Source of the DNA: Gammaproteobacteria bacterium
Lineage (GTDB): Bacteria > Pseudomonadota > Gammaproteobacteria > Steroidobacterales > Woeseiaceae
Reading direction: 5' to 3'
NCBI GenBank assembly: GCA_029862045.1
Contig: JAOTYE010000007.1
Span: forward strand, 108,172-172,171
DNA length: 64,000 nt
In this document: positions 18,179 to 27,480 of the stretch, one piece after another
Position numbering within the stretch: position 1 is the first letter of the stretch
How the letters are laid out: each line of letters opens with the position of its first letter
Translations under genes and position numbers: made by a program
Notes under the pieces: generated by a model
The model's database searches: none
What the model saw: only the letters and a program-made list of their open reading frames with translations
What the model was told of the DNA's origin: nothing

Positions 18179-19417
18179 CTAGTTCGCTTGCGTCAGTGCG
18201 GTAATCGGCAATCGGGCACTCGCAACGCGATGCTCGCCGTCCTTGGTCCGGGTCCAGGCGAAGATCAGGCTGTCCTTCAATCTCACCATCTGTGGCACGG
18301 CGAGCGAAGCCGCCGATGTAGAAACTATCAGGACCGGGCCCATTGAGCCATTCCGGGCGACGCGACGGACGAGTACCTCGGTGCTGTCATTAGCACCGGT
18401 CCGCAGCCAGCTTACTGCGACATCGCCGCTGTCAAGTAGGGCGAGACCGACCCGACCCAACGTCTCGCCCGTAACGACATCAATGGGATCTCTGAACGTC
18501 TCACCGTTGTCGCTCGACGTGCTAAGCCGGATCACCGGTTCAACGGCAGCCGTAAACCACGCAACGGCAACAAACCTGCCACCAGCGACGATCGACGGGC
18601 CGTTCACGGGGCAGGCGGATATCTTCCAGTTGTCCTCGGCAATCGTCCGGCCCGACGCCCAGGCGCCGTCAACGAATCGCGCAACCGAAATGTCGCGAAC
18701 CTCCTCAACTGTACGATCGCGATACGCCGCGATCGGGCCTGAGGCCGCGATCGCGACATCCGTTTGACAACACTCGCAGGTCAGTGCATCGATGAGTTGC
18801 TCATCGTGCAGTGCACGCTTGTCGTCAATGAATCCTGCTCGCAAGGTCATGCCAGTTGCGGCCGGATCGCCTCCATCGTGTTCATTGGCCATGTTGCGGC
18901 CGTCGAGCCAGATCAGGCCGGCCTTTTTTTCGTGCGGGAATATGGAAACGAAACCGTGTTCCGTCGGTGTGCCGTCGTCGTGGGGTGCTATCGCGCTCGA
19001 CCACGAAAAGCCGTTATCACTTGATTGAGCGAACGCAACGTCATAGGAATATACGTTGCCGGGCCGCTTAACGAGCCAGTGGGCAGCAAGACGATTGCCG
19101 CCGAGCGGCACAACCGAGGGCAGATCGGCCCAATTGACGAACATCTCGACATTCTCCACGACCGTGGTCACCGGAGACCAATTGTCTCGGTAAAATCTCG
19201 AAAACTGCAGGGCAGTCCCATCCGGCCCTGGCGCCAGCCAACTCAAAATGACTTTTCCGTCTTTGTCGCCCGCGAGCCGCGGCGCCGTCACATAGCCCCT
19301 GGCCGGAACAGCGAGCGGCTCAAACGCCGGGCCCAGTGATGTTGATGGTTCGGAGCAGCCGGTCAGCAGCACGGCAGCGCCGCAGGCAATCGACACGATG
19401 GAGTTGCGCATGGCCAT
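18179..19417 (-). CDS. Lipoprotein with BNR/sialidase-type beta-propeller and a CECC cluster
   Basis: 412 aa from the ATG at 19417; the lipobox LLTGC places the lipidated cysteine at residue 21. The rest is a sialidase-like propeller with two Asp boxes (SSDNGFSW and SSDNGETF), but without the arginine triad of true sialidases that I can recognise, so it is probably not a sialidase. It has a Cys cluster LTCECCQTD and a later ACPVNGPS, four cysteines that could bind a metal or form disulfides. The gene interrupts the order tRNA-Gly/tRNA-Cys/tRNA-Leu known from E. coli and lies near a cytochrome c-like lipoprotein gene. Function unknown; envelope-anchored binding protein is the most that can be said. 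Confidence 0.75.
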   Translation of the reverse strand: MAMRNSIVSIACGAAVLLTGCSEPSTSLGPAFEPLAVPARGYVTAPRLAGDKDGKVILSWLAPGPDGTALQFSRFYRDNWSPVTTVVENVEMFVNWADLPSVVPLGGNRLAAHWLVKRPGNVYSYDVAFAQSSDNGFSWSSAIAPHDDGTPTEHGFVSIFPHEKKAGLIWLDGRNMANEHDGGDPAATGMTLRAGFIDDKRALHDEQLIDALTCECCQTDVAIAASGPIAAYRDRTVEEVRDISVARFVDGAWASGRTIAEDNWKISACPVNGPSIVAGGRFVAVAWFTAAVEPVIRLSTSSDNGETFRDPIDVVTGETLGRVGLALLDSGDVAVSWLRTGANDSTEVLVRRVARNGSMGPVLIVSTSAASLAVPQMVRLKDSLIFAWTRTKDGEHRVASARLPITALTQAN

Positions 19418-19458
19418 ATTATGCGAGTTCTGGCGTGATAATACGTGCATTACGCAAA

Positions 19459-19486
19459 TTGATTCTGACCGGCAGGACTGTATACT
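19459..19486 (+). promoter_or_regulatory. Sigma-70 promoter of the tRNA-Cys/tRNA-Leu unit
   Basis: TTGATT at 19459-19464, 16-bp spacer, TATACT at 19481-19486. It is the only good promoter upstream of the two tRNAs and is needed because the lipoprotein gene and a terminator separate them from the tRNA-Gly promoter. Confidence 0.65.
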
Positions 19487-19546
19487 GCGACGCCTGCTCA
19501 GCGGTGTGCTAGCTTCAGTTCAAGGCTTCACGCCGGGCTAACCTCA

Positions 19547-19620
19547 GGCTAGGTGGCAGAGTGGTTATGCAGCGGCCTGCAAAGCCGTGGACGCCGGTTC
19601 GATTCCGACCCTAGCCTCCA
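19547..19620 (+). tRNA. cysT: tRNA-Cys (anticodon GCA)
   Basis: 74 nt with encoded CCA. Acceptor GGCTAGG/CCTAGCC, anticodon stem GCGGC/GCCGT with loop CTGCAAA, T loop TTCGATT. It is followed after 15 bp by tRNA-Leu, as cysT-leuZ in E. coli. Confidence 0.96.
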
Positions 19621-19635
19621 TTTTTCTCTCCGCAC

Positions 19636-19722
19636 GCCCGGGTGGCGGAATTGGTAGACGCTGCGGACTTAAAATCCGCTGTTCGAAAGAACGTGCCGGT
19701 TCGAGTCCGGCCCTGGGCACCA
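19636..19722 (+). tRNA. leuZ: tRNA-Leu (anticodon UAA)
   Basis: 87 nt class II tRNA with a long variable arm (TGTTCGAAAGAACGT) and encoded CCA. Acceptor GCCCGGG/CCTGGGC (one G-U), anticodon stem GCGGA/TCCGC with loop CTTAAAA. Corresponds to leuZ in E. coli. Its 3' terminal 25 bases plus one A recur downstream at 19889-19914. Confidence 0.97.
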
Positions 19723-19748
19723 AGACTGCGGCCGGAGGCCGCCGTCTT
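19722..19748 (+). terminator. Candidate terminator of the tRNA-Cys/tRNA-Leu transcript
   Basis: Stem AAGACTGCGGCC/GGCCGCCGTCTT (12 bp, one mismatch) with a 3-nt loop, starting at the last base of tRNA-Leu. No T-run follows, so efficiency is uncertain. Confidence 0.5.
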
Positions 19749-19888
19749 GCGCCAGGCGGACTCGCCGTTATGGCACGCTGACAATCCACGTAGCTTCCCC
19801 GAATCCTCTTCGATCTGGAATGCGTCGCGGCTATCTCATACATGCTGGTCTTAACTGCAGTCAGAAGCTCAGGTGCACTACCTTACTT

Positions 19889-19914
19889 GGTTCGAGTCCG
19901 GCCCTGGGCACCAA
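19889..19914 (+). repeat. Second copy of the tRNA-Leu 3' end (att-like direct repeat)
   Basis: 26 bp identical to 19698-19723, covering the T arm, acceptor 3' strand and CCA of tRNA-Leu. The copies are 191 bp apart. A duplicated tRNA 3' end is what integrases of phages and genomic islands leave as attL/attR. The 165 bp between contain only the putative terminator and no recognisable gene, so this would be a scar of a deleted element, not a live island. Confidence 0.7.
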
Positions 19915-19936
19915 TACGAACTGGCAGACGCGACCG

Positions 19937-20335
19937 CTAGTTGTCCTGCGCGCCCTCGTCAATCCAGCGTTTGATGATAGCGACCTGTTCCTCCGACAGC
20001 GGTTTCCCGCGCCCCTCGGCCCAGGACTGCTCATGGTGCGGCGGCATACGAATTTCCGGCTCCGTCTTCGCTGCGATTACCCGATACAGGTTGCTCGAGT
20101 CGCTGCTACCCGCAATGACGACGACGCCAAGATCTGTTCCTCGCATGACGTTGTCATAGTCGTTCACGCTGAAGCCGCTCGCGACGGAGCCTTCGCCAGT
20201 CCGATCGTGGCAATTACCGCAGGACTCGGTAAGTATTGGTTGCACGTCGGCGGCGTAACTGACTGGTCGCTCGCAGCCGAATAGCCCAAGACACAGCGCG
20301 ACAATACCTACTCTTAACACGATATTAGTGGTCAT
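19937..20335 (-). CDS. Monohaem c-type cytochrome lipoprotein
   Basis: 132 aa from the ATG at 20335 (GAAGGACGAGAAC in front). Lipobox LFGC with Cys21, then a planctomycete-type cytochrome c segment DVQPILTESCGNCHD with haem motif CGNCH at 39-43; a methionine in EIRMPPHH is a plausible distal ligand; the C-terminus LSEEQVAIIKRWIDEGA is typical for these domains. Anchored in the envelope with one haem, so an electron-transfer role is expected. Haem attachment would use the ccm system encoded 6 kb downstream. It lies next to the tRNA-Leu repeat and its 3' end is 22 bp from it. Confidence 0.85.
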   Translation of the reverse strand: MTTNIVLRVGIVALCLGLFGCERPVSYAADVQPILTESCGNCHDRTGEGSVASGFSVNDYDNVMRGTDLGVVVIAGSSDSSNLYRVIAAKTEPEIRMPPHHEQSWAEGRGKPLSEEQVAIIKRWIDEGAQDN

Positions 20336-20629
20336 GTTCTCGTCCTTCTCGCTCACTTGGGCATACGTTAGACGAGCCATTTCACTACATCAATCGTGGC
20401 TTTCCACAGCGTTGTCTTGTTTTTGCCACACAGGTTTTCGGAGCTTTTCCTTGTCCCAATTGCTGTCCGATGGGTGTAGACTCACCACAAAAGACGAACT
20501 TGAGGAATCGACCGCGGTCCATCCGCGGCAGATACTCAGAATTTCGTTTGCAGATGTCTGCCAGTTTGTAGCTTTTTCACAACACCTGCAACGGATCGAG
20601 TTCAACCATTGCAACGAGGGGGAAAAATA

Positions 20630-23560
20630 ATGAAATACCTTGTCTCCAAGGCCGGAACACTGTGTGTATCCCTGGCCTTAGCTCTTACAACCGGAACGGT
20701 TCAAGTCGCTCAGGCTCAGGAAACCGCGGCTGCCGACGAAGCGCTTGAGGAAGTCGTCGTTACCGGTTCACGCATTCGTCAAAGTCCGTTAGAGGAGAGT
20801 TCGCCGATTCTGCAAATCAGCGAGCAGGACATCGATCGATCCGGGCTCACGTCGATAGGCGATTATCTGCAGAGATTGTCTGCCTCGGGTGGTGCCTTGA
20901 ACACTCGTTTCAACAGCAGCGGTAATTTCGGTTTCCCGCCCGACGGCGGTGGCATTGGTGCCGGAGCGTCGCAGGTCGATCTGCGATTCCTGGGTTCTAA
21001 ACGAACGCTGGTTCTGGTCGATGGTGTCCGCTGGGTGAATGGTTCATCCGCAAGTGGCGTGTCGTCCGCGGTTGATCTGAATACGATACCGACCGGCATC
21101 ATTGATCGTATTGAAGTCCTGGAAGACGGTGCATCGTCGATCTACGGCAGCGACGCGATTTCCGGCGTTGTCAATATCATCACCAAAAAGGACTTCGACG
21201 GTTTCGAGATCTCTGCCTACACCGGCGCTTATGACGAAGGTGACGGCGAGACGCAGGAGTACAGCATCTCTCTGGGTTCGGTCACTGATCGTTCAAGCAC
21301 ATTCCTCAACATCGGCTTCACCGATTCGCAGGAAATCCGTGCGCGGGATCGAAGACAGTCGTCGACGCCTATACCGTTCGTCACGACAGGGCAGGGCGGA
21401 AGCTCGGGAACACCGCAAGGTCGGTTTTTCTTCAACGACCCGAACACGGGTACGGACGTGGACTGCACGATCAATGACGGCGTGATAGGTATGCCTTTCT
21501 ATGACCCCCTGGATCCCTGCGGTGCGGGTGACGATTTCCATCCGTTCACCACGGCAGATCGCTTCAACTTCTCGCAGTTCAATCTGGTCCTGACGCCGAG
21601 CGAACGGACGAATATTTACGGTCAGGCACAATACGATATTGCGGACAACGTGCAGTTCTATGCGAAGGCACTGTTCAACAATCGTCAGTCGAAGAACCAG
21701 GCTGCGCCCGAACCCCTGTTCATCGGTTCGGACGCCGGTAACGGCAACCTGATGGATACGATCTCGATTGACGTGACGAATCCATACAACCCATTTGGAT
21801 TTTCGATCAACGCCGAGGATCAGCTGTATTTCATGGGGCGCCGACCCATCGAAGGCGGCCCGCGTATCTTCGAGCAGAATGTTGATACGTTCTATGTCGG
21901 TGGCGGGTTCACCGGCGAGTTCGAGGCAGCCGACCGCCCGTTCTATTGGGATATCAACTTCGCCACATCGCAAAATCGTGCCGATCAGATCAAGCGGGGT
22001 GGCTACAACTCGGCTCGTCTGAAGCGGGCCTTGGGCCCCATTGCCGATTGCACGGGTGATTGCGTGCCGTTCAATTTCTTCGGCGGCCAGGGCAACGGTG
22101 ATGGCACGATTACCCAGGACATGCTCGACTATGTCGGCTTCATACAGAAGGACGTCAGCGAACAGGAACTTTTCCTGGCTACAGCCAATATCACGGGCGA
22201 TCTGTTTGAGATGCCTGCTGGCATGCTCGCCTTCGCGGCTGGTCTCGAGCACCGTGAACTGGATGGTTTTTTCCAGCCTGATTCAGTTGTCACCGCCGGG
22301 GAAACGGCAGGTGTGCCGTCCTCGCCGACCAGTGGCGCGATCGACATCGACGAGTTCTATCTTGAACTTGAAATACCGATTCTCGCGGATGCCCCGGGCG
22401 CTGAGCTGCTGGACTTCAATCTGGCGTTCCGTAGTTCCGACTCCAGCACATTCGGCAGCGATACGACGACCAAGTTTGGCGTCCGTTATCGACCGGTCAG
22501 CAATTTCCTGATACGTGCATCCGTCGCCGAAGGGCTGCGGGACCCGGGTATCGGCGAACTGTTCGGCTCGTCGGCGCGTTTCGATCAGACCCTGGACGAT
22601 CCGTGTTCTGACTTTAATGGCACGGTGCCGGGCAATGTACCCGCAGATGCGGCGACGATCGCGAACTGTATCGCGTTGGGTGTACCGGGTGATGGCAGCT
22701 ACGTGCAGACCAATCCGCAGATCTCGGTGACTACAGGTGGTAACCCCGATCTGGTTCCGGAAGAGGCTGACAGCACAATGATCGGTCTTGTCTGGGACGC
22801 GAATTTCGCGGAGAACGTCGACTGGATCGAGTCACTGAGCTTCGAAGCAACCTACTACGATCACGAAGTGGACGGAGCCATTCAGGCGCTCGACGCAGAG
22901 GTTCAGTTGGCAGGTTGCGTTGCGACGCTCGATCCGGGGCTCTGCAACGCCATTTCGCGGACGGGGAGCGGTGTCATCAACGGGTTTTCGAACCAGCTCA
23001 CCAATATCGGCGGAATCGAAACATCCGGCTATGACTTGACCATCAAGTACGAGAGCCCCGAGCTCTCAGCGGGCACGCTGTCGTTGACTTGGCAGACGAC
23101 GGTTCTGGACAAATACACGGCAATCATTCCGACCTCGACCGGGTTTGTTGACGTCAATCTGGAAGGTACCGAAACGGGTGACCCGGAGCAGGCGTATCCC
23201 GAGATGAAGTCCTCGATCATTGCTGAGCTGTTCAGGAATAACTGGGCTGTATCGTCGACGTTGCGCTACATTGATTCAGTCACGGAGTCATGTGCCGGTC
23301 TCGGTCTTGACGGACTGGGTCTGTGTTCGAACGAGCCGGCCGAGACTAACTCGATCGACAGCACGATCTACCTGGACCTCCAGGGCACCTGGCGGCCGTC
23401 AGCACTGGACGAACAGCTGACCTTGACGCTCGGCATCAACAATGTGCTGGATGAAGATCCGCCAGCGTGCTTCAGCTGTGCACTGAACGGTTTCGACGCT
23501 ACGACCCACGACGTACCCGGCGTGTTCTGGTATGCACGGGCAACGTGGCGTTCGGAATAG
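20630..23560 (+). CDS. TonB-dependent outer-membrane receptor
   Basis: 976 aa from ATG 20630 (GAGGGGG at 8-12 bp). Signal peptide ends around AQA at residue 29; a short linker leads to the TonB-box-like [10 protein letters not shown], then the plug domain (about 45-170: [35 protein letters not shown] is the usual plug end) and a beta-barrel to the end. The long barrel with several cysteines and the GSRI start match the subfamily taking up peptides, glycans or unknown organics rather than classic siderophore receptors. The C-terminus YARATWRSE lacks the usual final Phe/Trp. The 294-bp upstream gap contains no clear gene or strong promoter. Substrate unknown. Confidence 0.92.
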   Translation: MKYLVSKAGTLCVSLALALTTGTVQVAQAQETAAADEALEEVVVTGSRIRQSPLEESSPILQISEQDIDRSGLTSIGDYLQRLSASGGALNTRFNSSGNFGFPPDGGGIGAGASQVDLRFLGSKRTLVLVDGVRWVNGSSASGVSSAVDLNTIPTGIIDRIEVLEDGASSIYGSDAISGVVNIITKKDFDGFEISAYTGAYDEGDGETQEYSISLGSVTDRSSTFLNIGFTDSQEIRARDRRQSSTPIPFVTTGQGGSSGTPQGRFFFNDPNTGTDVDCTINDGVIGMPFYDPLDPCGAGDDFHPFTTADRFNFSQFNLVLTPSERTNIYGQAQYDIADNVQFYAKALFNNRQSKNQAAPEPLFIGSDAGNGNLMDTISIDVTNPYNPFGFSINAEDQLYFMGRRPIEGGPRIFEQNVDTFYVGGGFTGEFEAADRPFYWDINFATSQNRADQIKRGGYNSARLKRALGPIADCTGDCVPFNFFGGQGNGDGTITQDMLDYVGFIQKDVSEQELFLATANITGDLFEMPAGMLAFAAGLEHRELDGFFQPDSVVTAGETAGVPSSPTSGAIDIDEFYLELEIPILADAPGAELLDFNLAFRSSDSSTFGSDTTTKFGVRYRPVSNFLIRASVAEGLRDPGIGELFGSSARFDQTLDDPCSDFNGTVPGNVPADAATIANCIALGVPGDGSYVQTNPQISVTTGGNPDLVPEEADSTMIGLVWDANFAENVDWIESLSFEATYYDHEVDGAIQALDAEVQLAGCVATLDPGLCNAISRTGSGVINGFSNQLTNIGGIETSGYDLTIKYESPELSAGTLSLTWQTTVLDKYTAIIPTSTGFVDVNLEGTETGDPEQAYPEMKSSIIAELFRNNWAVSSTLRYIDSVTESCAGLGLDGLGLCSNEPAETNSIDSTIYLDLQGTWRPSALDEQLTLTLGINNVLDEDPPACFSCALNGFDATTHDVPGVFWYARATWRSE

Positions 23561-23600
23561 GAGAACACAGCGCCTAATTGCTTGAAACTTAGCCAGACCA

Positions 23601-23629
23601 GAAAGGGCCCGATCGGGCCCTTTCTTTTT
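23601..23629 (+). terminator. Rho-independent terminator after the TonB receptor
   Basis: GAAAGGGCCCGATCGGGCCCTTTC is written here as two arms, GAAAGGGCCCGA and TCGGGCCCTTTC: a perfect 24-bp palindrome at 23601-23624, followed by a run of five T. One of the strongest terminators in the window. Confidence 0.92.
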
Positions 23630-23763
23630 GCCCAGTCTTGTCGAGCCGCTCCGCTTCGCAGAGGAAGTGTTAACCGTGTCACAGTTTTCTATGTAAACCA
23701 ACGAGTTATTAGACATTCTTCGTGCGTTTTGGGACAACAAGGCGGGTCCCACGGAGACGCACC

Positions 23764-23979
23764 ATGGCCGCAGCACCTGCACGTAATAATGTCGACTACC
23801 GATTGATCGGGCTGATGTCCGACCTCGTGATCTGCAGCAGCTGCTTGCGGCAGGGGCGGGTTACGCCGGTACCGCAAATCGTTTCGCACCGGCATACGCC
23901 GCGTTCGCTCTGCGCCGGCTGCACCAAACCGAAACGGCGCAATCTGCGCCGCGTGCTGACGCATCTGATGCGCCGCTAG
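23764..23979 (+). CDS. Small basic protein with two CxxC pairs, unknown
   Basis: 71 aa from ATG 23764, preceded by GGAGACGCACC. Cysteines 24/27 (ICSSC) and 50/53 (LCAGC) are spaced like a small zinc ribbon, and the tail KPKRRNLRRVLTHLMRR is strongly basic, compatible with nucleic acid binding. It lies between the TonB receptor terminator and thymidine kinase. I do not recognise the family. The CxxC pairing and Shine-Dalgarno-like site argue for a real gene; the short length argues caution. Confidence 0.45.
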   Translation: MAAAPARNNVDYRLIGLMSDLVICSSCLRQGRVTPVPQIVSHRHTPRSLCAGCTKPKRRNLRRVLTHLMRR

Positions 23980-24041
23980 AATCCCGCTCCCTGTCCAGGG
24001 GCGCCTGGAGATAAACGCCGCGATGCGGCACTATCGGCCGC

Positions 24042-24620
24042 ATGGCCAAGCTGTATTTCTATTACTCGTCGATGAATGCCGGCAAGTCCACGGCGTTGCT
24101 GCAATCCAGCTACAACTACAGGGAGCGTGGCATGAATACGCTGGTGCTGGCTCCGGAACTCGACAAACGCTACGGCACCGGCAAAGTGACGTCGCGAATC
24201 GGCATTGAATCGGAAGCGACGACATTTCGGCCAGAAGACGACTTGCTCGCCGTCGTCGAAGAGCACGGCAAGGACGATCCACTGCATTGTGTACTCATCG
24301 ATGAAGCGCAGTTTCTGACCAAGGAACAGGTGTTTCAGCTTGGAGAGGTTACCGACAAACTGAACATCCCGGTTCTGGCTTATGGGCTGCGCACCGATTT
24401 TCAGGGTGAGCCATTCGAGGGCAGCAAGTACCTTCTGGCCTGGTCGGACAACCTCAAAGAGCTCAAGGCAATCTGCGACTGCGGCAGCAAAGCCACGATG
24501 GTCGTACGCTTTGACGAGAGTGGTAACGCGGTTACGGAAGGCTCACAAATCGAAATCGGCGGTAACGACCGCTATGTCTCGATGTGCCGCAGGCACTTCA
24601 AAGAGAAGTTCTTTTCCTAG
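24042..24620 (+). CDS. tdk: Thymidine kinase
   Basis: 192 aa, type II (TK1-like) enzyme of the salvage pathway, phosphorylating thymidine with ATP. P-loop [10 protein letters not shown] at about 8-17, DEAQF (Walker B-like) near residue 88, the lasso/substrate segment [13 protein letters not shown], and zinc cysteines in AICDCGSKA and the C-terminal SMCRRHF. Its stop is in a CTAG shared with the stop of the convergent AAA-FHA gene. Confidence 0.96.
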   Translation: MAKLYFYYSSMNAGKSTALLQSSYNYRERGMNTLVLAPELDKRYGTGKVTSRIGIESEATTFRPEDDLLAVVEEHGKDDPLHCVLIDEAQFLTKEQVFQLGEVTDKLNIPVLAYGLRTDFQGEPFEGSKYLLAWSDNLKELKAICDCGSKATMVVRFDESGNAVTEGSQIEIGGNDRYVSMCRRHFKEKFFS

Positions 24621-25900
24621 ACGCCCGACGTTGGCAGGTTTTCTGTCGGCGCGGGAAGAATCTCGGTGTTCTCCTGCGCGAGTAGCTTGCGCATATCCTC
24701 GAGCGTTTTCATGATGGCCGTATCGGTAAACTCCAGGCCTTCAAGCGAGCCACGCTTGGTCGCATGCGGATCATTGAACTTGATGCGATGGTTGCCGAGC
24801 GTGATGACATCGTCGTGAATCAGCACATGGTTTGATACGCGCTTCGAATTCACAAATGTGCCGTTCGTGCTATTCAGGTCCATTAGAAAAGTCGCGCTCC
24901 CATGACGCACGAGCAGCGCATGATGGCGGCTGATGAATTTGCTCGTGATCGCAATGTCATTGTGTTCGGAGCGGCCGATCAGCAAGCGCGACTTATCGAA
25001 TGTCAGTTCACGTAATGTCTCGCCGTCATGTGACACGTACAGCGACGGCGCTGCCGGTGCCTCCGTGGACTGCTGCCCAGCCTCGCCAATCTCGGGGTCA
25101 TCCCAGGTGCCTTGCGGCAGCACCGGCCGTTCAACCTGCTCTTGCGGGACTGGCAGCGTTTCTGCTCTTGCCAGGGACAACAAGGCGATGCGATCCAGGA
25201 TGCCGGGCCAACCACCTGATGCCCGCCAGAGCTCGGTGCACACGGCGATCGGGAACACAAACTCGGGAACATCACTGCCTGCTGCACGAAGCTTGGTGTA
25301 GACGTAGTGCATGGCCTCTTCATTGGTCATCGGGCGCAGATGAAAATCGTGTTTGAGCCGTCTGGAAATACGCTCCATTGCGGGTGCTTCGATGAGGGAC
25401 GACAGCGGGCGATCGCTAACGAGCACGATCTTCAGAGCACTGGTGCCACGAACCTCAAGATCTGCGAGTTCACACAGCGCGCGCAGCGCACTTGCCTTGA
25501 GCGCATCGGTGTTTTCGATAATCAATAACGGTGGTTCATGCGATGCGGCTTGTTGCATCGTAAAAACCTTCAAAAGTCCCAGCAGTTCGTTCGGCGAACT
25601 GTGATCAAGCACGTAGCCGAACTGCCGTAGCACGGCTTCGAGCAAACTCGTCGTATTAAGTCCCTTGCCGTCGATAACAGCGATCGAGCACTCCTCGGGC
25701 AGTGTATCGACGAAACGGCGAATCAGCGTCGATTTGCCGGAGAGGGTGGGTCCCTGCAGCAGGCTCAGTCCATTGTGTGTTGCGTAGGTATCTTCCAGGA
25801 CCTTGAGCGCCTCTTCGTGAGACGCATACGGCACCGTCGACAGTGGCCTGCCGTGGGTTCGAAAGGGTTGTTCTGTAAGGCCAGCCGCCCCTAAGTCCAT
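24617..25900 (-). CDS. AAA ATPase (ExeA/GspA type) fused to an FHA domain
   Basis: 427 aa. N-terminal ATPase (about 15-240) of the ExeA/MshM-like AAA_22 group: Walker [10 protein letters not shown] at 50-58, Walker B region [12 protein letters not shown] with Glu-Asn where Asp-Glu is usual, sensor segment [11 protein letters not shown] Pro/Glu-rich linker follows, then an FHA domain (about 280-385): [13 protein letters not shown], the phosphothreonine-contact residues in ISRHHALL and [10 protein letters not shown], and a short helical tail (about 390-427). The architecture suggests an ATPase that recognises a phosphothreonine partner; no Ser/Thr kinase is visible in the window. Related ATPases work in type II secretion or pilus assembly, but no such genes are near. 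Monocistronic, tail to tail with tdk. Confidence 0.85.
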   Translation of the reverse strand: MDLGAAGLTEQPFRTHGRPLSTVPYASHEEALKVLEDTYATHNGLSLLQGPTLSGKSTLIRRFVDTLPEECSIAVIDGKGLNTTSLLEAVLRQFGYVLDHSSPNELLGLLKVFTMQQAASHEPPLLIIENTDALKASALRALCELADLEVRGTSALKIVLVSDRPLSSLIEAPAMERISRRLKHDFHLRPMTNEEAMHYVYTKLRAAGSDVPEFVFPIAVCTELWRASGGWPGILDRIALLSLARAETLPVPQEQVERPVLPQGTWDDPEIGEAGQQSTEAPAAPSLYVSHDGETLRELTFDKSRLLIGRSEHNDIAITSKFISRHHALLVRHGSATFLMDLNSTNGTFVNSKRVSNHVLIHDDVITLGNHRIKFNDPHATKRGSLEGLEFTDTAIMKTLEDMRKLLAQENTEILPAPTENLPTSGV

Positions 25901-25945
25901 AAGTATTACTCGCAGACGCCTAGTCGCGTACTATTCGTTATTCTT

Positions 25946-25984
25946 GGGCCCGGCCGTTATGACTGTAGTTTTTTGGCCGGGTCC
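25946..25984. repeat. Inverted repeat in the 262-bp gap before ccmA
   Basis: Arms GGGCCCGGCC (25946-25955) and GGCCGGGTCC (25975-25984) pair over 10 bp with one G-U; the loop ends in a T-run. Could terminate or regulate; placement upstream of both divergent genes does not decide. The rest of the gap (26040-26130) is AT-rich with no clear -10/-35 pair that I trust. Confidence 0.3.
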
Positions 25985-26162
25985 ATCAGTCTACGTTTGC
26001 CACCAATTGCTTGTAAACCGCAATAGAGAGTTTCTTTGTAAATCAAAGAGACGCGGCAAGAATGTGGAAAGTAAATTAATTAATACTCATAACCTATTGA
26101 TAACAAAAAGTGTTTAAAAATCCGTTACATACTGTCTGCCTTCGGCGACGAGGCGTAAGGCA

Positions 26163-26777
26163 TTGACTGCAAAGTTATCGGCAAACGACCTGACCCTGTT
26201 CCGTGGTGAAAGGTGCTTGTTCAAGGGGCTGAGTTTTGCGCTAAATACCGGCGAATTGCTGCTCCTGGAGGGCCGCAATGGTAGCGGCAAGACCAGTCTG
26301 ATGCGGGCAATAGCGGGCCTGTTGTCACTCGAGTCGGGCGAAATCCTGTGGGATGGAGAGCCGGTGCGAGTACAGCGGCAGGCATTTCACGGCGCGCTGG
26401 TCTGGATGGCGCACCGCGTCGGTCTCAAGGCCGACCTGACACTGGTCGAAAACCTGCGGTTCGAGGCGCATTTGCGGCCGCAATCCGGCGCGGACTTCGA
26501 CGAGGTTGTGAAACGCCTCGATATCAGCCGGCTTAAGCGGCTGCCGGTTCGATCGCTGTCGGCGGGTCAGCAGCGTCGTGTCGCGTTGGCACGGATGATG
26601 TTGGCACAAGCGCCGCTATGGCTCATGGACGAACCGTTCACCAATCTCGACCGTGAAGGTCGTGCGCTTGTCATGAAGTTGACCGACGAACACCTCGAAA
26701 AAGGCGGCATGTGCATCATGGCGGCGCATCAGGACGTCGAGATCGGCTCCAACGTGAAGAAGATCGAGCTGCGATGA
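26163..26777 (+). CDS. ccmA: Haem exporter ATP-binding subunit CcmA
   Basis: 204 aa, TTG start at 26163. ABC ATPase that with CcmB, CcmC and CcmD releases holo-CcmE for cytochrome c maturation. Walker A EGRNGSGKTS, Q-loop region ALVWMAHRVGLKADLT, signature LSAGQQRRVALARMMLA, Walker B LWLMDEPFTNLD and the His switch AAHQD. First gene of a nine-gene run in which most genes overlap by 1-4 bp. No better in-frame ATG lies upstream with family homology. Confidence 0.95.
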   Translation: MTAKLSANDLTLFRGERCLFKGLSFALNTGELLLLEGRNGSGKTSLMRAIAGLLSLESGEILWDGEPVRVQRQAFHGALVWMAHRVGLKADLTLVENLRFEAHLRPQSGADFDEVVKRLDISRLKRLPVRSLSAGQQRRVALARMMLAQAPLWLMDEPFTNLDREGRALVMKLTDEHLEKGGMCIMAAHQDVEIGSNVKKIELR

Positions 26778-27469
26778 CCGATTACGACGAGAACCCTGGA
26801 CTTTTCACGGCAATGCTCGGCGTCGCACGCCGCGATTTGTTGCTCGCGTGGAAGCGCCCGGGCGATATTCTCAATCCGCTGTTCTTTTTTGCGATGGTCG
26901 CAACGCTGTTCCCACTCGCTGTAGGTCCAAGTCCCGAACAACTCGAATTCAGTGGGCCCGCCGTGCTCTGGGTCGCGGCGTTGTTGGCCATGCTGCTGTC
27001 ACTCAACAGCTTGTTCCTGTCTGACTTTGAAGACGGCAGCCTCGATCAGATGCTCGTGAGTCCGTTGCCATTGACCGCGTTGGCACTGGGTAAGTCGATC
27101 GCGCACTGGCTGACCAGCGGATTGCCGCTCGTGCTGGTGTCCCCGGTTGTTGCCATTACATTCCGTATGCCGTTGTCCGTGACGGGGTTCCTGATGATTA
27201 CGTTGCTGCTCGGTACGATCAGCCTGAGCCTGTTGGGATCGATCGGTGCTGCGCTAACCGTCGGGCTGCATCGTGGCACGGCGCTCCTGAGCCTGTTGAT
27301 TCTGCCACTCGCGATGCCCGTCCTGATCTTCGGCGCCCGAACCGTGTCTCTGGTGGCGGCCGGTGACGGTGTTGCGGGTGGTCTCTATTTTCTTGGCGCC
27401 TATGCTGTGTTAGTTCTATCGCTTGCACCGTTCGCAACGGCTGCCGCATTACGTATCAGTAACGAGTAG
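26774..27469 (+). CDS. ccmB: Haem exporter membrane subunit CcmB
   Basis: 231 aa from ATG 26774, overlapping the ccmA stop by ATGA. Six membrane helices; the family segment LLLAWKRPGDILNPLFFF near the start and DFEDGSLDQMLVSPLPL (about residues 80-96) are characteristic. Slightly longer at the N-terminus than E. coli CcmB (220 aa). Confidence 0.95.
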   Translation: MTDYDENPGLFTAMLGVARRDLLLAWKRPGDILNPLFFFAMVATLFPLAVGPSPEQLEFSGPAVLWVAALLAMLLSLNSLFLSDFEDGSLDQMLVSPLPLTALALGKSIAHWLTSGLPLVLVSPVVAITFRMPLSVTGFLMITLLLGTISLSLLGSIGAALTVGLHRGTALLSLLILPLAMPVLIFGARTVSLVAAGDGVAGGLYFLGAYAVLVLSLAPFATAAALRISNE

Positions 27470-27480
27470 AATCCCCGCCC

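Noticed and set aside
20336..20629. Promoter with TTGTCC and TAGACT in front of the first TonB receptor
   Set aside because: The 20-bp spacing is too long for sigma-70; no convincing promoter could be named.
21293..22252. 319-codon open frame on the minus strand inside the first TonB receptor
   Set aside because: Antisense of a strong gene, no recognisable domain, no ribosome site.
25946..25984. Terminator for ccm or FHA transcripts
   Set aside because: The inverted repeat lies upstream of both divergent genes, where a terminator makes little sense; kept only as a low-confidence repeat.
26085..26110. DnaA-box-like TTGTTATCAATAGG (minus strand) in the AT-rich gap before ccmA
   Set aside because: Only one poor match, no cluster and no replication genes nearby; not an origin.
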